Source: Shewanella psychrotolerans (GTDB lineage: Bacteria; Pseudomonadota; Gammaproteobacteria; Enterobacterales; Shewanellaceae). Taken from it: a stretch of 64,000 nt of DNA. The position numbers and the translations under genes were made by a program. Positions 38,741 through 48,785 of the stretch are shown piece by piece. The DNA is taken from assembly GCF_019457595.1 (NCBI RefSeq), contig NZ_CP080419.1:3782001-3846000 (forward strand), given 5' to 3'. The notes under the pieces were generated by a model that saw nothing but the letters and a program-made list of their open reading frames with translations, was not told where the DNA came from and ran no database searches. Within the stretch, counting starts at the first letter, position 1. Each line of letters begins with the position of its first letter.

Positions 38741-39591
38741 AGTTAGTCATAGTATCCGGGCGCTCAGGATCGGGAAAATCAGTAGCACTAAGAGTGTTAG
38801 AGGATCTCGGGTACTACTGTGTCGACAATCTGCCATTACAGATGATAGAGTCGCTGTTAGCCCAGCTCAAAGGCAGTAACGATTTGGTCGCCATTAGCGT
38901 CGACGTTCGTAATATTCCAACCCAAGATCTTAAATTGGATCAGCAATTAGCTAATCTTCCTAAAGATATCGAACTATTGAGCTTTTTTCTTAACTCGTCA
39001 GATGAAGTACTGCTTAAGCGATATAGCGAAACCCGCAGGTTACATCCACTCTCGCGCGCTCAAGTCTCACTGAAAGAAGCAATTAAGCTTGAAGGCAAAA
39101 TGCTCGAGCCAATCTCTAATGTGGTTGACCATTATATCGATACCTCAAACCTCAATATCTATGATTTAAGTGACAAAGTAAGAGAGATCTTACTCGGTAC
39201 CATTGATAAAGAGCTAGTGATCAACTTTGAGTCATTTGGCTTTAAATATGGACTGCCTACTGAAGCCGATTTTATGTTTGATGTGCGTTTTTTGCCCAAT
39301 CCTCACTGGGAACAAGAGCTAAGACCACTAACAGGCTTAGATGAGCCTGTGCAGCAGTTTTTAAGCCAGCAACCTTTAGTGAACAAGTTTATTTGGCAAA
39401 TCGAAAATCTTATCGAAACTTGGTTACCTCACCTCGAACGTAACAATCGTAGCTACCTCACTATCGCTATTGGATGTACTGGAGGCCAGCATAGATCTGT
39501 CTATGTTACCGACCAACTTGCTAAATTATTTAATAAAGGTAAACACAAGGTTCAAGCGCGCCACAGAGAGTTAAAGAAACATGAAGCTTGA
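38737..39591 (+). CDS. rapZ: RNase adapter protein RapZ
   Basis: 284 residues. Walker A GRSGSGKS at 8-15; [19 protein letters not shown] and the C-terminal [17 protein letters not shown] motif of the family. RapZ delivers the sRNA GlmZ to RNase E, controlling GlmS and so the amino-sugar supply. No GlmY or GlmZ RNA was seen in this window. Confidence 0.94.
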   Translation: MKLVIVSGRSGSGKSVALRVLEDLGYYCVDNLPLQMIESLLAQLKGSNDLVAISVDVRNIPTQDLKLDQQLANLPKDIELLSFFLNSSDEVLLKRYSETRRLHPLSRAQVSLKEAIKLEGKMLEPISNVVDHYIDTSNLNIYDLSDKVREILLGTIDKELVINFESFGFKYGLPTEADFMFDVRFLPNPHWEQELRPLTGLDEPVQQFLSQQPLVNKFIWQIENLIETWLPHLERNNRSYLTIAIGCTGGQHRSVYVTDQLAKLFNKGKHKVQARHRELKKHEA

Positions 39592-39853
39592 GCGTCAGTT
39601 AACCATCTGCAATAAACTCGGCCTACACGCAAGAGCAGCAACAAAACTGGCGGTATTAGCGGCACAGTTTGATGCTCAAGTCACCTTGATTCAAGGAGAC
39701 AAGCAGGCCTCTGCCGCAAGCGTACTCGGCTTACTCATGCTGGAAACCGGTATGGGAAAAACCATCACTATTACCAGCGAAGGTAAGGATGCCCAAGCGG
39801 CGCTCGACGCCATCAGCGCACTTATTGACGCTAAATTCGAAGAAGCCGTATAA
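39581..39853 (+). CDS. ptsO: phosphocarrier protein NPr
   Basis: 90 residues. HPr-like fold with the phospho-His16 in [11 protein letters not shown] and the [13 protein letters not shown] segment. It carries phosphate from EI-Ntr to PtsN. Starts inside the end of rapZ (11-base overlap) and ends before a strong terminator. Confidence 0.94.
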   Translation: MKLERQLTICNKLGLHARAATKLAVLAAQFDAQVTLIQGDKQASAASVLGLLMLETGMGKTITITSEGKDAQAALDAISALIDAKFEEAV

Positions 39854-39861
39854 TCTGCCCG

Positions 39862-39888
39862 CCGTTAGAATATCCTAACGGTTTTTTT
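39862..39888 (+). terminator. terminator of the rpoN-ptsO operon
   Basis: CCGTTAG at 39862-39868 pairs with CTAACGG at 39875-39881 around AATATC, followed by seven T. It is nine bases past the ptsO stop. Confidence 0.92.
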
Positions 39889-39977
39889 CGCTATATGTAG
39901 CGCGATCCGTTCTATAATAATCATAAACTTACATACCCAAAAAGCTGATTTAGTCATTTTGATTTCTCGGGGGACCC

Positions 39978-41345
39978 ATGCCGATCGAAGTATTAGATAG
40001 TGAAACCACAGATCAGCGTATGCATCGGCTTACTAAAGCCCTTAATAGCGGTATGTTTGTCCACGTGCGTAATATGCTCCATGACATGGCAGCGTCTGAC
40101 ATTGCCTTTATCTTGGAGTCCTCACCACCACGTACTCGTCAGGTGCTTTGGCAGTTGATCGACCAAGCCCATACAGGTGAAATTTTAGATGAACTCGGTG
40201 AAGAACTAAAAGATCACCTTATTACCCAGATGAGTCCTGAACGCGTTGCTAAAGCCGCCGAACGGATGGATACCGACGATTTAGCCTACATTCTGCGTAG
40301 CTTACCTGACAGTGTATTCAATCAAGTACTTCAGTCGATGAGGTCACAAGATAGGTCTCGAGTCGAACAGGCACTCTCTTATCCAGAAGATACTGCCGGA
40401 AGTCTAATGAATACCGACACGGTAACCCTTAGACCCGACGTTAATATCGATGTCATTCTCCGCTATCTGCGTATTCGCGGAGAGCTACCGGAAGCCACCG
40501 ATACCCTATATGTGGTCGATAAACATGATAGCCTTCTTGGCGGTGTGAGAATTGCGGATTTACTGACCTGCGATCCCAACGCATCGGTACGAGACATCAT
40601 GAATGACGATCTTGAAGGCATTCCCGTTGCTATGGATGACAGTGAGGTCGCTCAGCTATTCGAACGCCACGACTGGGTATCGGCTCCCGTCGTGGAAGAA
40701 CAGACTAATCGATTGCTTGGTCGTATAACCATCGATGATGTGGTTGATGTTATCCGTGAAGATGCCGAACACTCAATGATGGGTATGGCTGGTATGGATG
40801 ATGATACTGATACCTTTGGCCCCGTACTCAAGAGTACATTCAGGCGCTCATTGTGGCTTACCATCAACCTATTTGCCGCGCTGCTAGCCGCATCGGTAAG
40901 CAACATGTTTGAAGGGACGTTAGAGCAGTTTGCCACCATCGCAATTTTAATGACTATCGTACCGAGTATGGGCGGCGTCGCGGGCAATCAAACCTTAGCA
41001 TTGGTCATTCGAGGGATAGCTCTTGGTCAAATAGGCCAAAGTAACTCACGCTGGCTAATCGGAAAAGAGCTTGCTATCGGCTTTCTTAACGGTCTACTTT
41101 GGTCGATACTGGTCTTTGCTGCGGTATGGTTATGGAAAGGGGATGTTGCGCTTGGCGGCCTTATCGGCGGAGCAATGCTGATTAATATGACAGTTGCGGG
41201 GCTTGCTGGCGCCTGCATACCATTATTGCTAAAAAGACTTAATATCGATCCTGCGTTAGCTGGCGGAATGGTACTGACAACGGTTACCGATGTTATTGGA
41301 CTGTTTGCTTTTCTTGGTCTGGCGACATTATTTTTATTGCACTAA
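39978..41345 (+). CDS. mgtE: magnesium transporter MgtE
   Basis: 455 residues. Cytosolic N-domain of short helical repeats (about 20-135), a pair of CBS domains (about 140-265) that sense Mg2+, a plug helix, then five membrane helices (about 290-455) with PSMGGVAGNQTLAL. A GGGGGAC-like site precedes the ATG. No M-box or other riboswitch was seen in the 120 bases upstream. Confidence 0.93.
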   Translation: MPIEVLDSETTDQRMHRLTKALNSGMFVHVRNMLHDMAASDIAFILESSPPRTRQVLWQLIDQAHTGEILDELGEELKDHLITQMSPERVAKAAERMDTDDLAYILRSLPDSVFNQVLQSMRSQDRSRVEQALSYPEDTAGSLMNTDTVTLRPDVNIDVILRYLRIRGELPEATDTLYVVDKHDSLLGGVRIADLLTCDPNASVRDIMNDDLEGIPVAMDDSEVAQLFERHDWVSAPVVEEQTNRLLGRITIDDVVDVIREDAEHSMMGMAGMDDDTDTFGPVLKSTFRRSLWLTINLFAALLAASVSNMFEGTLEQFATIAILMTIVPSMGGVAGNQTLALVIRGIALGQIGQSNSRWLIGKELAIGFLNGLLWSILVFAAVWLWKGDVALGGLIGGAMLINMTVAGLAGACIPLLLKRLNIDPALAGGMVLTTVTDVIGLFAFLGLATLFLLH

Positions 41346-41563
41346 ATCATTTGCGGGCAAGAGGGTTGAATTGAGCAAGTCATTGCCGATCTACAACCGC
41401 TTACCAACACCAAAGCTGTGACACTCAAATTAGCAATGGAAACCACTCCACTAATATCCATCAGCTAATCACACAGCCGAACTCATAAAACATTATGCAA
41501 TAACCAAGAAATATCCCAGTCTCAGCAGTAAACGATTTCGTCACAATAAACGGCTTAGTAATA

Positions 41564-41611
41564 ATACCAATCAGTATAAAGATATGATCACTTTCTTATA
41601 CTGATTGGTAT
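41564..41611. repeat. MITE-like element, minimal form (48 bp)
   Basis: Near-perfect hairpin: ATACCAATCAGTATAAAGA then TATGATCA and the return arm TCTTATACTGATTGGTAT. The ends match the long element at 2911-3292. It lies between mgtE and the convergent FG-GAP gene, seven bases past that gene's stop, and could act as a bidirectional 3'-end hairpin. Confidence 0.85.
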
Positions 41612-41617
41612 AACAAG

Positions 41618-43156
41618 CTATTTGGCCATAATGACGACGAACTGACTCTGCAATGACAGACTATCTTGGCGACCATAGTTAATGATTAGTTCACTTCTGC
41701 CATCATGATTAAGATCATCGCCGCTGAGCATCTCGCCATCACTGGGCAGACGAACCTTTAAGGTCTCACTATTACGGCTAAACAGATCGCCATCATTTTG
41801 CCCAAGATATAATCGAAGTGACTCTTCACCATCAGATAGCAAGAGATCTTGATAACCATCACCATCGAGATCAACCAGCTTCACGATCGGGCTGCCACTT
41901 TGACCTGAGGTGAGACTAAAACTCAGCTCAACATCCTTGCTTATATTGGCCTTTTTGGGAAACTTTCCATTAGCGTTCATCTTAAAGATGTACACATCCT
42001 GATCTATGCTGCCAGACACTAGCGCGCCAATAATTTGCGATAATCCGATATCAAAACCGGACACCAATACTTCGTCAATCTTGTCATCATCAATATCCAC
42101 CAGCTCAAATCCGGTCAAGGTACCATCGGCTCGAATGACATTACTCGGTTGCTTGCCAAAGACGATCCCTTGAGCCTTTTGCTCCCCGAGATACAGCTCG
42201 TAATCATTGACCCGATCCAGTACACCAGAACTCTTGGTATAGCGAACCACCATATCAACCAAGCCGTCATTATTAATATCCTTAAGCAGCTCCACCTTAC
42301 GATAAACCAAATCACTCTGATCGAATGCCTCACCATAAGCATCACGTTTGTTCCACCAATCGAGACCACTTATCGCGAGACTCACAGGCTGATATTTTGC
42401 AATGGTAGAAAAAGTCCCATCAGGGCGCTGGGCATACAGCTCAAGTTCCCCCTCGGCAACTTTGACAATATCGTTTCTACCGTCAAGATTAAGATCAGCA
42501 AAATAGAGGTTTGCTTCAATATATCGAGCACCATCTCTATACAGTAATACTTGGGGTTTTATCGGTAAAAACTGGCTGAGCAGTGAAGTGTCAGCTTGTT
42601 GGATCAGTAGCTCTGCTTGGTTCAAGCTGCTGATAATAAAGTCATCTAAGCCATCTTTGTTTAAGTCATGAACAAAACTTCCCCGAGAGATGAAATCTGG
42701 CCGAGATGTCATAATCAGTGGGCTTATCCTTGTCAATGCCTTGAACGCCAACTGCTCACCACTCACATCTAATTTGAGCAGTTGTTCGCTGGAAAGGAAA
42801 TAGAGTGATTGTAATCCTTGAGGCTGCTCATCATCGGCTGGCGTAATATCGAAAGCAAATAGCTCCAGCGGTAACGAATGCTTAAATCGCTGGCGATATT
42901 GGGCTGTATCGGCATCAAAACCATAGATAGCCAACCATTTCTGTTGATTATCATCGACGCCCATAGTGACCAGTTCTTTAGTAGTATCACCAAATAGATT
43001 GACGGATAAAACAGGATGAGTGAGTCGGAATCCTGTTTCAATCGTCTGGGAAAATAGCGACAACTGGCTGTTAATTGATGCACCTATTGCCGATGAAGAT
43101 AGGAGCAATAGCAGTGAACTGAGAATAGTTCCCAAGCCTATTTTGGCATTTCTCAT
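41618..43156 (-). CDS. secreted FG-GAP/VCBS repeat protein
   Basis: 512 residues with a signal peptide at 1-25 (cut after AIGA). It has at least six calcium-binding-type repeats of the form DxNxDGxxD: DLNKDGLDD, DLNLDGRND, DINNDGLVD, DIDDDKIDE, DLDGDGYQD and DLNHDGRSE, spaced as in a beta-propeller. Similar proteins are exported or envelope-bound and of unknown role. It stands alone; its 3' end is the short MITE. Confidence 0.85.
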   Translation of the reverse strand: MRNAKIGLGTILSSLLLLLSSSAIGASINSQLSLFSQTIETGFRLTHPVLSVNLFGDTTKELVTMGVDDNQQKWLAIYGFDADTAQYRQRFKHSLPLELFAFDITPADDEQPQGLQSLYFLSSEQLLKLDVSGEQLAFKALTRISPLIMTSRPDFISRGSFVHDLNKDGLDDFIISSLNQAELLIQQADTSLLSQFLPIKPQVLLYRDGARYIEANLYFADLNLDGRNDIVKVAEGELELYAQRPDGTFSTIAKYQPVSLAISGLDWWNKRDAYGEAFDQSDLVYRKVELLKDINNDGLVDMVVRYTKSSGVLDRVNDYELYLGEQKAQGIVFGKQPSNVIRADGTLTGFELVDIDDDKIDEVLVSGFDIGLSQIIGALVSGSIDQDVYIFKMNANGKFPKKANISKDVELSFSLTSGQSGSPIVKLVDLDGDGYQDLLLSDGEESLRLYLGQNDGDLFSRNSETLKVRLPSDGEMLSGDDLNHDGRSELIINYGRQDSLSLQSQFVVIMAK

Positions 43157-43268
43157 ATTGTAACAACATCCTTATTAACCTAAATCGTGATAGCTCTAAT
43201 CTAACGACTTCAGCGCAAAAGGAAAGATAAGTTAACCGCTTGTTACAAACAAAATAGCCAATGACGAG

Positions 43269-43955
43269 TTAGCAGGGCTTCCAAGCTCTGGTCATCTCAC
43301 GTCGCCCCAAAGCACCTGGATGCGGTCTCACCTTAAAACCTGCCGTCTTTAAATTGCGCTTAAACTGACCATTGGCGCAATAACTGACGAGCATCCCGTC
43401 TGGCATCATCATAGGATAAAGGCGGTCAAAGTTGTCTTGAGTCCAGAGTTCTGGCTGTTTGCTTGGGGCAAAGCCATCATAGTAAATCAGGTTAATCGTC
43501 TGCTCTGGCGCACGATAATCCGCGAGCTTGCCGTGTACCTTATGCAAAACAAATCCAGGAATAATTTCAACATCACAATTCCAAGGCGCTTGATGCAAAT
43601 CATCAAATAGCGCTGCTAGTTCTGCACTAAAATGTTGTTTATAGTTAAGTTGCTTGATCACTTCATTGGCAACGGGATAGGCCTCGACGCTGACAAACCG
43701 AATCGGTTTCACTATCTTGCCCGTTTGAGCAAGTGCATGTTTTAAGGTTAAGATCGCATTCATACCCGATCCAAACCCCAACTCCAAAATACTCACCCTT
43801 GCAAAATCAGTGGATAATGACTTAAAACCCGATTCAATATAAACGTATTCTGATTCACTCATCGCGCCATTATGGGCATGATAGCTATCATCAAACAGGC
43901 TACTCATCAGGGTATGAGTACCATCTTTTGTCATCTGGACATGGATATGATTCAT
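43269..43955 (-). CDS. stand-alone MnmD-type (DUF752) methyltransferase
   Basis: 228 residues with the fold of the methyltransferase half of MnmC: SAM motif ILELGFGSGMNAIL, then INLIYYDGFAPSKQPELWTQ, matching the DGFAP..P.LWT signature, and GMLVSYCANGQFKRNL. In E. coli this activity is fused to an FAD oxidase; here there is no oxidase domain. The family makes mnm5-type U34 in tRNA, but with a bifunctional MnmC probably elsewhere the true target of this copy is open. Confidence 0.82.
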   Translation of the reverse strand: MNHIHVQMTKDGTHTLMSSLFDDSYHAHNGAMSESEYVYIESGFKSLSTDFARVSILELGFGSGMNAILTLKHALAQTGKIVKPIRFVSVEAYPVANEVIKQLNYKQHFSAELAALFDDLHQAPWNCDVEIIPGFVLHKVHGKLADYRAPEQTINLIYYDGFAPSKQPELWTQDNFDRLYPMMMPDGMLVSYCANGQFKRNLKTAGFKVRPHPGALGRREMTRAWKPC

Positions 43956-44041
43956 CTAGACTAACTCAATAGAATGCAAACAAATAATATTTAGGCAATT
44001 AGGCATAATTCCATCGATCATAAACATAGCCCTACCTGACA

Positions 44042-44620
44042 TCAACCTTTAGGTATTAGCGCTAAAATCTCATTCACAATTCGCCTGCTAAAAATCATCG
44101 ATAGGTGTAATGGCACCATAAAAACCTTATTGTTCGCCACGTCCCAGTGAGAACTTCGACTCGGCACTATGGTGAAATCCATTGGAGTACGATAAGAGTA
44201 AAGCGCAACATCTCTCAGAGAGTCTTGCTCAAGATCGAGCCGCTGCAATAGCTGACTGTTAGGCCGAAGTTGGCGCATCGCCTTAGATGGATAAGGTAGA
44301 TAGGCTAAATAACTCCCTCGATGAGGCGATGAGATAGAAAACAACGCCTTGGTTCGACTCGCACCGCCAAGACATTGCAGATAATAGCGCGCAACTACGC
44401 CGCCCATACTAAATCCGATCAACACAATTGGGCTTTCATGACCAAACTGGGTTTCTATCGCCAATTTAAGTTGGGCAGCAGCATACTCTATCCCATGACG
44501 ACCATCAAAAGGGGCGATTGATGGAGCAATACACTCATATCCTTGCTGTTCAAAACGCTTACGCATCCATCCCATCACATGGCCCGTGTTAAATATTCCG
44601 TGTATCAGTACCAACTTCAT
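44042..44620 (-). CDS. small alpha/beta-hydrolase (lipase-like)
   Basis: 192 residues. Starts at once with the first strand KLVLIHGIF, the oxyanion region, and the nucleophile Ser71 in GFSMGG; RARYYLQ-type helix follows. A His near the end (VPLHLSMIF) may complete the triad. It lacks a signal peptide. It resembles the esterase/lipase-like proteins without a known substrate. The next gene diverges. Confidence 0.8.
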   Translation of the reverse strand: MKLVLIHGIFNTGHVMGWMRKRFEQQGYECIAPSIAPFDGRHGIEYAAAQLKLAIETQFGHESPIVLIGFSMGGVVARYYLQCLGGASRTKALFSISSPHRGSYLAYLPYPSKAMRQLRPNSQLLQRLDLEQDSLRDVALYSYRTPMDFTIVPSRSSHWDVANNKVFMVPLHLSMIFSRRIVNEILALIPKG

Positions 44621-44732
44621 CTCAGTCTTCCCTTAAATTTGATGTGTCACTAAGAATTTCACCAACAGACAAATGATATTTGTTATGATTGCGCCCTTAC
44701 TCCCATCTCATATCAATACGGACACTCCAGCC

Positions 44733-45740
44733 ATGTCGCTTAATGCATTATTAGCCAAGGCATTAGCTCAACGTAGCCAGTTAATCGCTGACGCTAAAGC
44801 CAATAATACAGATTGCTATCGCGTATTTCATGGCACGGTCGAAGGCGTCAATGGCCTCAATATTGACCGCTATGGTAATGCATGGCTTATCCAAACCTTT
44901 CATCAATCTTTAACTGCCGAAGAACTTAGCGAAATTAGCCTCATTCTTAATAAACTCGATGAGCTTTGCGTGATATATAACGATAGATCGAATAAGAACT
45001 CTCGTATTCTCAATCCCCTAGATAAAACAGTAGAGGCTTTTGCCACATCTGAACAAGTCATACATGAAAATGGTATCCAGTTCTGCAGCAAATTGCGCCA
45101 TGAGGGGCAAGATCCGCTGTTATTTCTCGATATGCGTATAGGTAGAGAATATGTCAAAGCTAATAGCAAAGGAAAATCGGTACTTAATCTATTCTCTTAT
45201 ACTTGTGGCATCGGCACCGCAGCCGCTGTTGGTGGCGCAACCAAAGTCACCAATGTCGATTTTTCCTCTTTCGCTTTAGCGGCAGGCAGAAAAAATGCCG
45301 AATTAAACCAAGTCGAAAGTGTGTGTGAGTTTGTACAAAGCGATGCGTTTCCGGCGATGCGTCAACTAGCAGGTATGAAGGTTGGCGGTCGTCGCAATCA
45401 AAAGTTACCTAATTATCCAAAACTCAGTCCAACCCAGTTTGATTTAGTGTTTCTCGACCCACCTAGGTTTGCTAAAAGTCCATTCGGCACGGTGGATTTG
45501 ATCAATGATTATCAGAGTCTATTTAAGCCTGCCATGTTAGCAACCAAAAAAGGCGGCACAATTGTCTGCTGTAACAATGTCGCTAAAGTCGACAGACAAG
45601 CTTGGTTTGATGCCTTAGTGCGCTGTGTTGAAAAGCAAGGTCGCAGTGTAACCCAGTATCAATGGCTAGACTGCCATCCAGACTTCCCCTCTTTTGATGG
45701 CAAGCATCCGTTAAAAATCGTGGCCATTGCACTGGCTTAG
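44733..45740 (+). CDS. class I SAM methyltransferase, RlmI/RlmK-like
   Basis: 335 residues from the ATG at 44733 (MSLNALLAK); the 20-residue upstream extension is hydrophobic and not family-like. An N-terminal domain (NGLNIDRYGN) precedes the Rossmann part with VLNLFSYTCGIGTAAA, the acidic NVDFS turn, and the catalytic-type DLVFLDPPRFAKS. This resembles 23S rRNA m5C methyltransferases of the RlmI group. The exact target nucleotide is not known. Confidence 0.82.
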   Translation: MSLNALLAKALAQRSQLIADAKANNTDCYRVFHGTVEGVNGLNIDRYGNAWLIQTFHQSLTAEELSEISLILNKLDELCVIYNDRSNKNSRILNPLDKTVEAFATSEQVIHENGIQFCSKLRHEGQDPLLFLDMRIGREYVKANSKGKSVLNLFSYTCGIGTAAAVGGATKVTNVDFSSFALAAGRKNAELNQVESVCEFVQSDAFPAMRQLAGMKVGGRRNQKLPNYPKLSPTQFDLVFLDPPRFAKSPFGTVDLINDYQSLFKPAMLATKKGGTIVCCNNVAKVDRQAWFDALVRCVEKQGRSVTQYQWLDCHPDFPSFDGKHPLKIVAIALA

Positions 45741-46115
45741 CCACAAATTCTAGATCAACCAAGCCCGACGGTTTATCCACGATTAAACACCCACTTTTAA
45801 TCAGTAAGAGCACTCAACAATACCAAGCAGCCATAAAACCTAACTATCTATAGATTTTATGGCTACCAACATCAATATAGCAATAAATGTTGTCTTAAAT
45901 TCTCTTTGAAGAACTCATTATAAAATACCGATTACCCACCCCTACAATGAATAAAAAACGTGCGATACATGGCATAATTAAACAATATTTGTACAAATAC
46001 CGAAAAATGCTTTACTTAATCTTTGCGCCCATTTACATTCGCCGCCCAGTAAAACTACAACAAACAGCAGACAGCCATCAGAACTCATATCAAACTGCTA
46101 TTTGTTACATTTAAG
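45741..46115. other. intergenic region with one hairpin
   Basis: About 375 bases, AT-rich. AGCCATAAAA at about 45829 pairs with TTTTATGGCT at about 45855, but no T run follows on either strand, so it is not a clear terminator. A minus-strand frame at 45583-45813 has no family likeness and is rejected. Otherwise nothing was seen. Confidence 0.4.
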
Positions 46116-47297
46116 TTGGAATACTCGGTGGATACATCCCCAACTAATTGCAAATTGAACAATCCTGCAGCACCCGTTATTGGACTGTCATTTTTTGCTA
46201 TTGCTTCAGGTTTTTTGATGAGCTTGATCCCATTGTCACTCGCCAACTTTAAGCTAGATAGTGCACTAGTTCCTTGGCTTGCCAGTGTTTTCTACCTCGG
46301 TCTACTGATAGGCGCAACCACTATAGAACGAATCGTGGCTAAAACAGGCCATCGAATCGCTTTCATCCTATTTCTTTGCCTCTTAATATTGAGTGTTGCG
46401 ACTATGCTTGTCGTCCCCACGGCATCAATCTGGCTCGTGGCTCGATTTATAGCGGGCATTGCTGTGGCGGGTGTTTTTGTGGTTGTTGAATCATGGCTAT
46501 TAATGGCCGACACCCCAAAAGCGAGAGCGAAACGCTTAGGCCTATATATGATGGCGCTTTACGGCGGAAGTGCATGCGGACAACTTGCCATTGGCCCTCT
46601 AGGTACCGAAGGGACAACGCCTTACCTATTTGCGATATCGCTACTTGGACTCGCTATCTTAGCGCCACTGTTAATCACCTCAGGTCAACCAGAAAGACAA
46701 CAGCAGCAAAAACTAGCGTTAAAAGAGCTCAAAACATTAAGTCGTCCCGCGATTTTGGGCTGTTTGGTATCTGGACTATTACTTGGTCCAATTTACGGAT
46801 TAATGCCTGTCTATATTGCCTCACAAGCAGATTATGCAGACCAAACCGGACTATTGATGGCCTGCATTATTATTGGCGGCATGCTAGTACAGCCATTAGT
46901 CAGTTATTTATCGACACGGATGAGTAAAAGCTTATTGATGGCAATGTTCTGTCTACTCGGCACCCTAAGCGTATTGGGGATATTAAAAAGCAGTAGCTTT
47001 AATATGATGGCGTTAAGTTATCTCTTATTAGGCGCGTGTAGTTTCGCCCTTTATCCTATCGCGATCACCCTAGCCTGTGATCTGCTACCAGCAGCCAAAA
47101 TTGTATCGGCTACTGAGCTAATGTTGTTAAGCTACAGTATTGGCTCGGTATTAGGCCCAATACTGGCGGTAAAGTTATCAGATGCAAGTGATAACATTAT
47201 CTTCTATCTCGGGGGATGCCTGTTAACCACCAGCATCTATATGCTTATTAAAAGTAGTGAACGAATATCAGCAGGCCAAACCCCTGTTGCTGGATAA
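46116..47297 (+). CDS. MFS transporter, YcaD-like
   Basis: About 390 residues, twelve membrane helices from about residue 20. Conserved cytosolic loop RIVAKTGHRIAF (MFS motif A form) and the KARAKRLGLYMMALYGGSACGQL segment are as in YcaD/UMF-type permeases. Start is a TTG at 46116; a GTG at 46128 (MDTSP) is an equal choice. It stands alone; the substrate is unknown. Confidence 0.78.
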   Translation: MEYSVDTSPTNCKLNNPAAPVIGLSFFAIASGFLMSLIPLSLANFKLDSALVPWLASVFYLGLLIGATTIERIVAKTGHRIAFILFLCLLILSVATMLVVPTASIWLVARFIAGIAVAGVFVVVESWLLMADTPKARAKRLGLYMMALYGGSACGQLAIGPLGTEGTTPYLFAISLLGLAILAPLLITSGQPERQQQQKLALKELKTLSRPAILGCLVSGLLLGPIYGLMPVYIASQADYADQTGLLMACIIIGGMLVQPLVSYLSTRMSKSLLMAMFCLLGTLSVLGILKSSSFNMMALSYLLLGACSFALYPIAITLACDLLPAAKIVSATELMLLSYSIGSVLGPILAVKLSDASDNIIFYLGGCLLTTSIYMLIKSSERISAGQTPVAG

Positions 47298-47395
47298 CAG
47301 CGATTCTCGAACTAAGATACGAGCGGCCTAGCAAAACCCAAACGCGCTGAATATCGGTGCGTTTTACAAAAACTAAGCAGCATTGGAGTTAGCAA

Positions 47396-48601
47396 CTACT
47401 CTTTATGTCGTTTGCCGTACCAATTTGCCAAAGGCTGTGCCGACAGGCCATGAGCAACAATACTCATCAGTACCGTCACGGTGACTACGGCGTAAAGCGT
47501 TTCAAATCCCTTAATAGTCCCCATGTCATTAGCGACAATTAGCACATAAAGGATTGAAGCAATACCACGAGGACCAAACCAAGCGATAAATGCCATAGTC
47601 GCGATATCCAATTTCGCGCCGATAAGCGAGATCATCACAGGGATCATTCGTAATAAGGTTAGGCTAAACAGCGCATAAAGCACCACCTCGACCGTAACAA
47701 AGGGCAGCGTATTAGGTACAAACGCCAAGCCGAAAATAAAGAAACTAATCAATACAAGTAACTCCCCCTGACTCTCGGCGAAGTCTTCAATGTGACTGCG
47801 GGTCTTTTCACTGGTATTTCCAGCATAAAGACCAGCAAAAAATGCCGCGATAAAACCATTACCCGAGAAATCTTCCGCCAAATAGTAGGCTAATATCGCC
47901 AATGCGATAGGGATCAGGTTTTGGTAACTTTCTACCATCCAATCACGTTTCGAACAGGCTAATTGCAAGCGGGTTCCTAAATATCCCACCGCACCGCCGA
48001 CCAAAGCGCCGAAAATAATCTGCTCGGCGACATAACCTATCCATCCATGTCCTTGGGCATGTTCTACACCACTCCCAATCAAAGCGACAACGGTCAACAA
48101 GACCGGAAAGATGATGCCGTCATTTAGACCGCTTTCGACGTTAATCGTCGAGCGTATAATTTTAGGCACTTTAGGGTCCGATACCACTGCTTTCCCTAAC
48201 GCGGCGTCAGTTGGGGTTAATAGTAATGCTAGCAATATCAGGTAGGTCAAAGGCTGATCGGGGAAAAATTGCTGCGCCACAAAAGTGCCAGCGACCACGG
48301 TAAGTGGTAACCCAATAAACAGCAGTCGAGCAGGTAATTTCCACGACTGTTTAAGCAACTTTAGATCGAGTAAAGCCGCATCACTAAACAGCACGAAAAC
48401 GAGGGCTATTTCGACTAGAATGGTCACAAACTCAGCATCGATCTGAACTTGAGTGATGTGTAATCCAAGTGGTGATAATAACAATCCCAGCCCGGTAAAC
48501 ATCATTGGCCCAGAGATATTAAAACGTGCGAGCCATTTTGAAATATAGCCATACAACAACACGATTAAGGCAATGACTAATATAACAATATGCTCATCCA
48601 T
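47396..48601 (-). CDS. CPA1-type Na+/H+ antiporter
   Basis: 401 residues, about eleven to twelve membrane helices. The ND motif of the electroneutral CPA1 group is in ESGLNDGIIFPV, with TPTDAALGKAVV upstream and GPRGIASILYVL downstream, as in NhaP-type exchangers. It should expel Na+ or K+ in exchange for protons. No RCK or CBS domain is attached. Confidence 0.85.
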   Translation of the reverse strand: MDEHIVILVIALIVLLYGYISKWLARFNISGPMMFTGLGLLLSPLGLHITQVQIDAEFVTILVEIALVFVLFSDAALLDLKLLKQSWKLPARLLFIGLPLTVVAGTFVAQQFFPDQPLTYLILLALLLTPTDAALGKAVVSDPKVPKIIRSTINVESGLNDGIIFPVLLTVVALIGSGVEHAQGHGWIGYVAEQIIFGALVGGAVGYLGTRLQLACSKRDWMVESYQNLIPIALAILAYYLAEDFSGNGFIAAFFAGLYAGNTSEKTRSHIEDFAESQGELLVLISFFIFGLAFVPNTLPFVTVEVVLYALFSLTLLRMIPVMISLIGAKLDIATMAFIAWFGPRGIASILYVLIVANDMGTIKGFETLYAVVTVTVLMSIVAHGLSAQPLANWYGKRHKE

Positions 48602-48785
48602 ACTTCTCGAATCCTTTGCTTTGAGACCAATACCAAAACCAACTTATCGAACTTATCAAATTTAATCTATTAATATTACCAGTCCGTCACTCTTCTCTAG
48701 TGAGGCAGGCAATAATCCGCTGAATCCACAACAGACTAATTTGTCACAAGGTCAACGAAACCGAATCATCACTTAAGACACGCAC

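Noticed and set aside
39854..39977. A magnesium riboswitch before mgtE.
   Set aside because: The gap is too short and filled by the ptsO terminator; no M-box features were seen.
45583..45813. A 76-codon minus frame after the methyltransferase gene.
   Set aside because: It mostly overlaps the end of the methyltransferase gene and has no ribosome site.
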